From Streptomycetales bacterium (lineage in GTDB: Bacteria > Actinomycetota > Actinomycetes > Prado026): a stretch of DNA of 5,920 bases. The first letter of the stretch is position 1. Each line of letters starts with the position of its first letter. Position numbers and translations under genes: made by a program. The notes under the pieces are model-generated. The model was given only the letters and a program-made list of their open reading frames with translations, made no database searches and was not told the origin of the DNA. Positions 5,702-5,920 of the stretch are shown here, piece after piece. The stretch covers positions 1-5,920 of the forward strand of contig JANYIP010000197.1 in NCBI GenBank assembly GCA_025361995.1. The letters are read 5' to 3'.

Positions 5702-5920
5702 ATGGCCGCGGAGACCTCGCAGACGCTCGATCGTGGGCTGCGCATCCTCGACCTGCTCGCCGTCGCACCCGGCGGTCGGAGCGTCGCGGAACTTGCGGCC
5801 GACCTCGGCGTGGGTCGTACTGTCGTCTACCGGTTGCTCACCACACTCGAGGCGCACCAGCTCGTCCGGCGGCACCCCAGCGGGCGGGTCGGGCTCGGCA
5901 TAGGCGCCCTGCGGCTGGCC
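5702..5920 (+). CDS. IclR-family transcriptional regulator, N-terminal part
   Basis: The first 73 codons of an IclR-type regulator; the frame stays open to the window edge. The N-terminal winged helix-turn-helix is visible: TLDRGLRILDLLA (8-20) as helix 1, RSVAELAADLGVGRTVVYRLLTTLEAHQLVRR (26-57) as the HTH with recognition helix around 38-50, then the wing HPSGRVGLGIGALRLA (58-73). The C-terminal effector-binding domain, which would bind a small metabolite, is beyond the edge, so neither the ligand nor the targets can be guessed. Family members are about 250 residues. The ATG at 5702 is 9 bp past the helicase stop and sits 6 nt after a TAGTCT element, so it may be an independent leaderless unit despite the tight spacing. 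Confidence 0.88.
   Translation, partial: MAAETSQTLDRGLRILDLLAVAPGGRSVAELAADLGVGRTVVYRLLTTLEAHQLVRRHPSGRVGLGIGALRLA

Noticed and set aside
4767..5903. 378-codon plus-strand open frame overlapping the helicase in another frame
   Set aside because: It is Arg/Ser/Pro-rich shadow sequence crossing the helicase end and the IclR start, and both of those have strong family matches in their own frames.

Overview
The window is very GC-rich and its genes are tightly packed. It looks like chromosomal DNA of an actinomycete (Actinomycetota). Supporting signs are the strong G/C third-position bias, GTG starts, a 68-residue cold shock protein, a DUF3039 protein, an IclR regulator, and promoter elements of the TAGNNT type, several sitting exactly where leaderless transcripts would begin. 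I cannot name the genus. I see no insertion sequence, phage gene, CRISPR array, tRNA or rRNA.

Left half (1-2084), all on the minus strand. Reading with transcription there is a cold shock protein gene (2084-1878), a short GC hairpin that may end its transcript, a class I glutamine amidotransferase (1828-1142), and then arginine deiminase arcA (1123 to the left edge, where it is cut before its catalytic cysteine). The amidotransferase and arcA are 18 bp apart with a clear Shine-Dalgarno sequence between them, so they look like a two-gene operon. The amidotransferase appears to have its own leaderless promoter in the 49-bp gap after the cold shock gene.

Centre (2085-2211) is a 127-bp divergent intergenic region. 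It carries a promoter for the cold shock gene, with a roughly 35-nt leader and a strong ribosome binding site, and an opposing leaderless promoter for the right-hand operon.

Right half (2212-5692), plus strand. A small predicted zinc-ribbon protein (DUF3039), a 14-helix MFS transporter and a 593-residue superfamily II helicase are joined by 4-bp stop/start overlaps (GTGA, then ATGA). They are almost certainly co-transcribed and translationally coupled. Nine bases after the helicase stop an IclR-family regulator begins and runs off the right edge. Its probable -10 element (TAGTCT) includes the helicase stop codon.

No clearly new multi-gene system is visible. The points most worth following up are the coupled DUF3039-MFS-helicase operon, the unassigned C-terminal module of the helicase, the unusual amidotransferase/arginine deiminase pair, and the consistent set of TAGNNT promoters, three of them leaderless.
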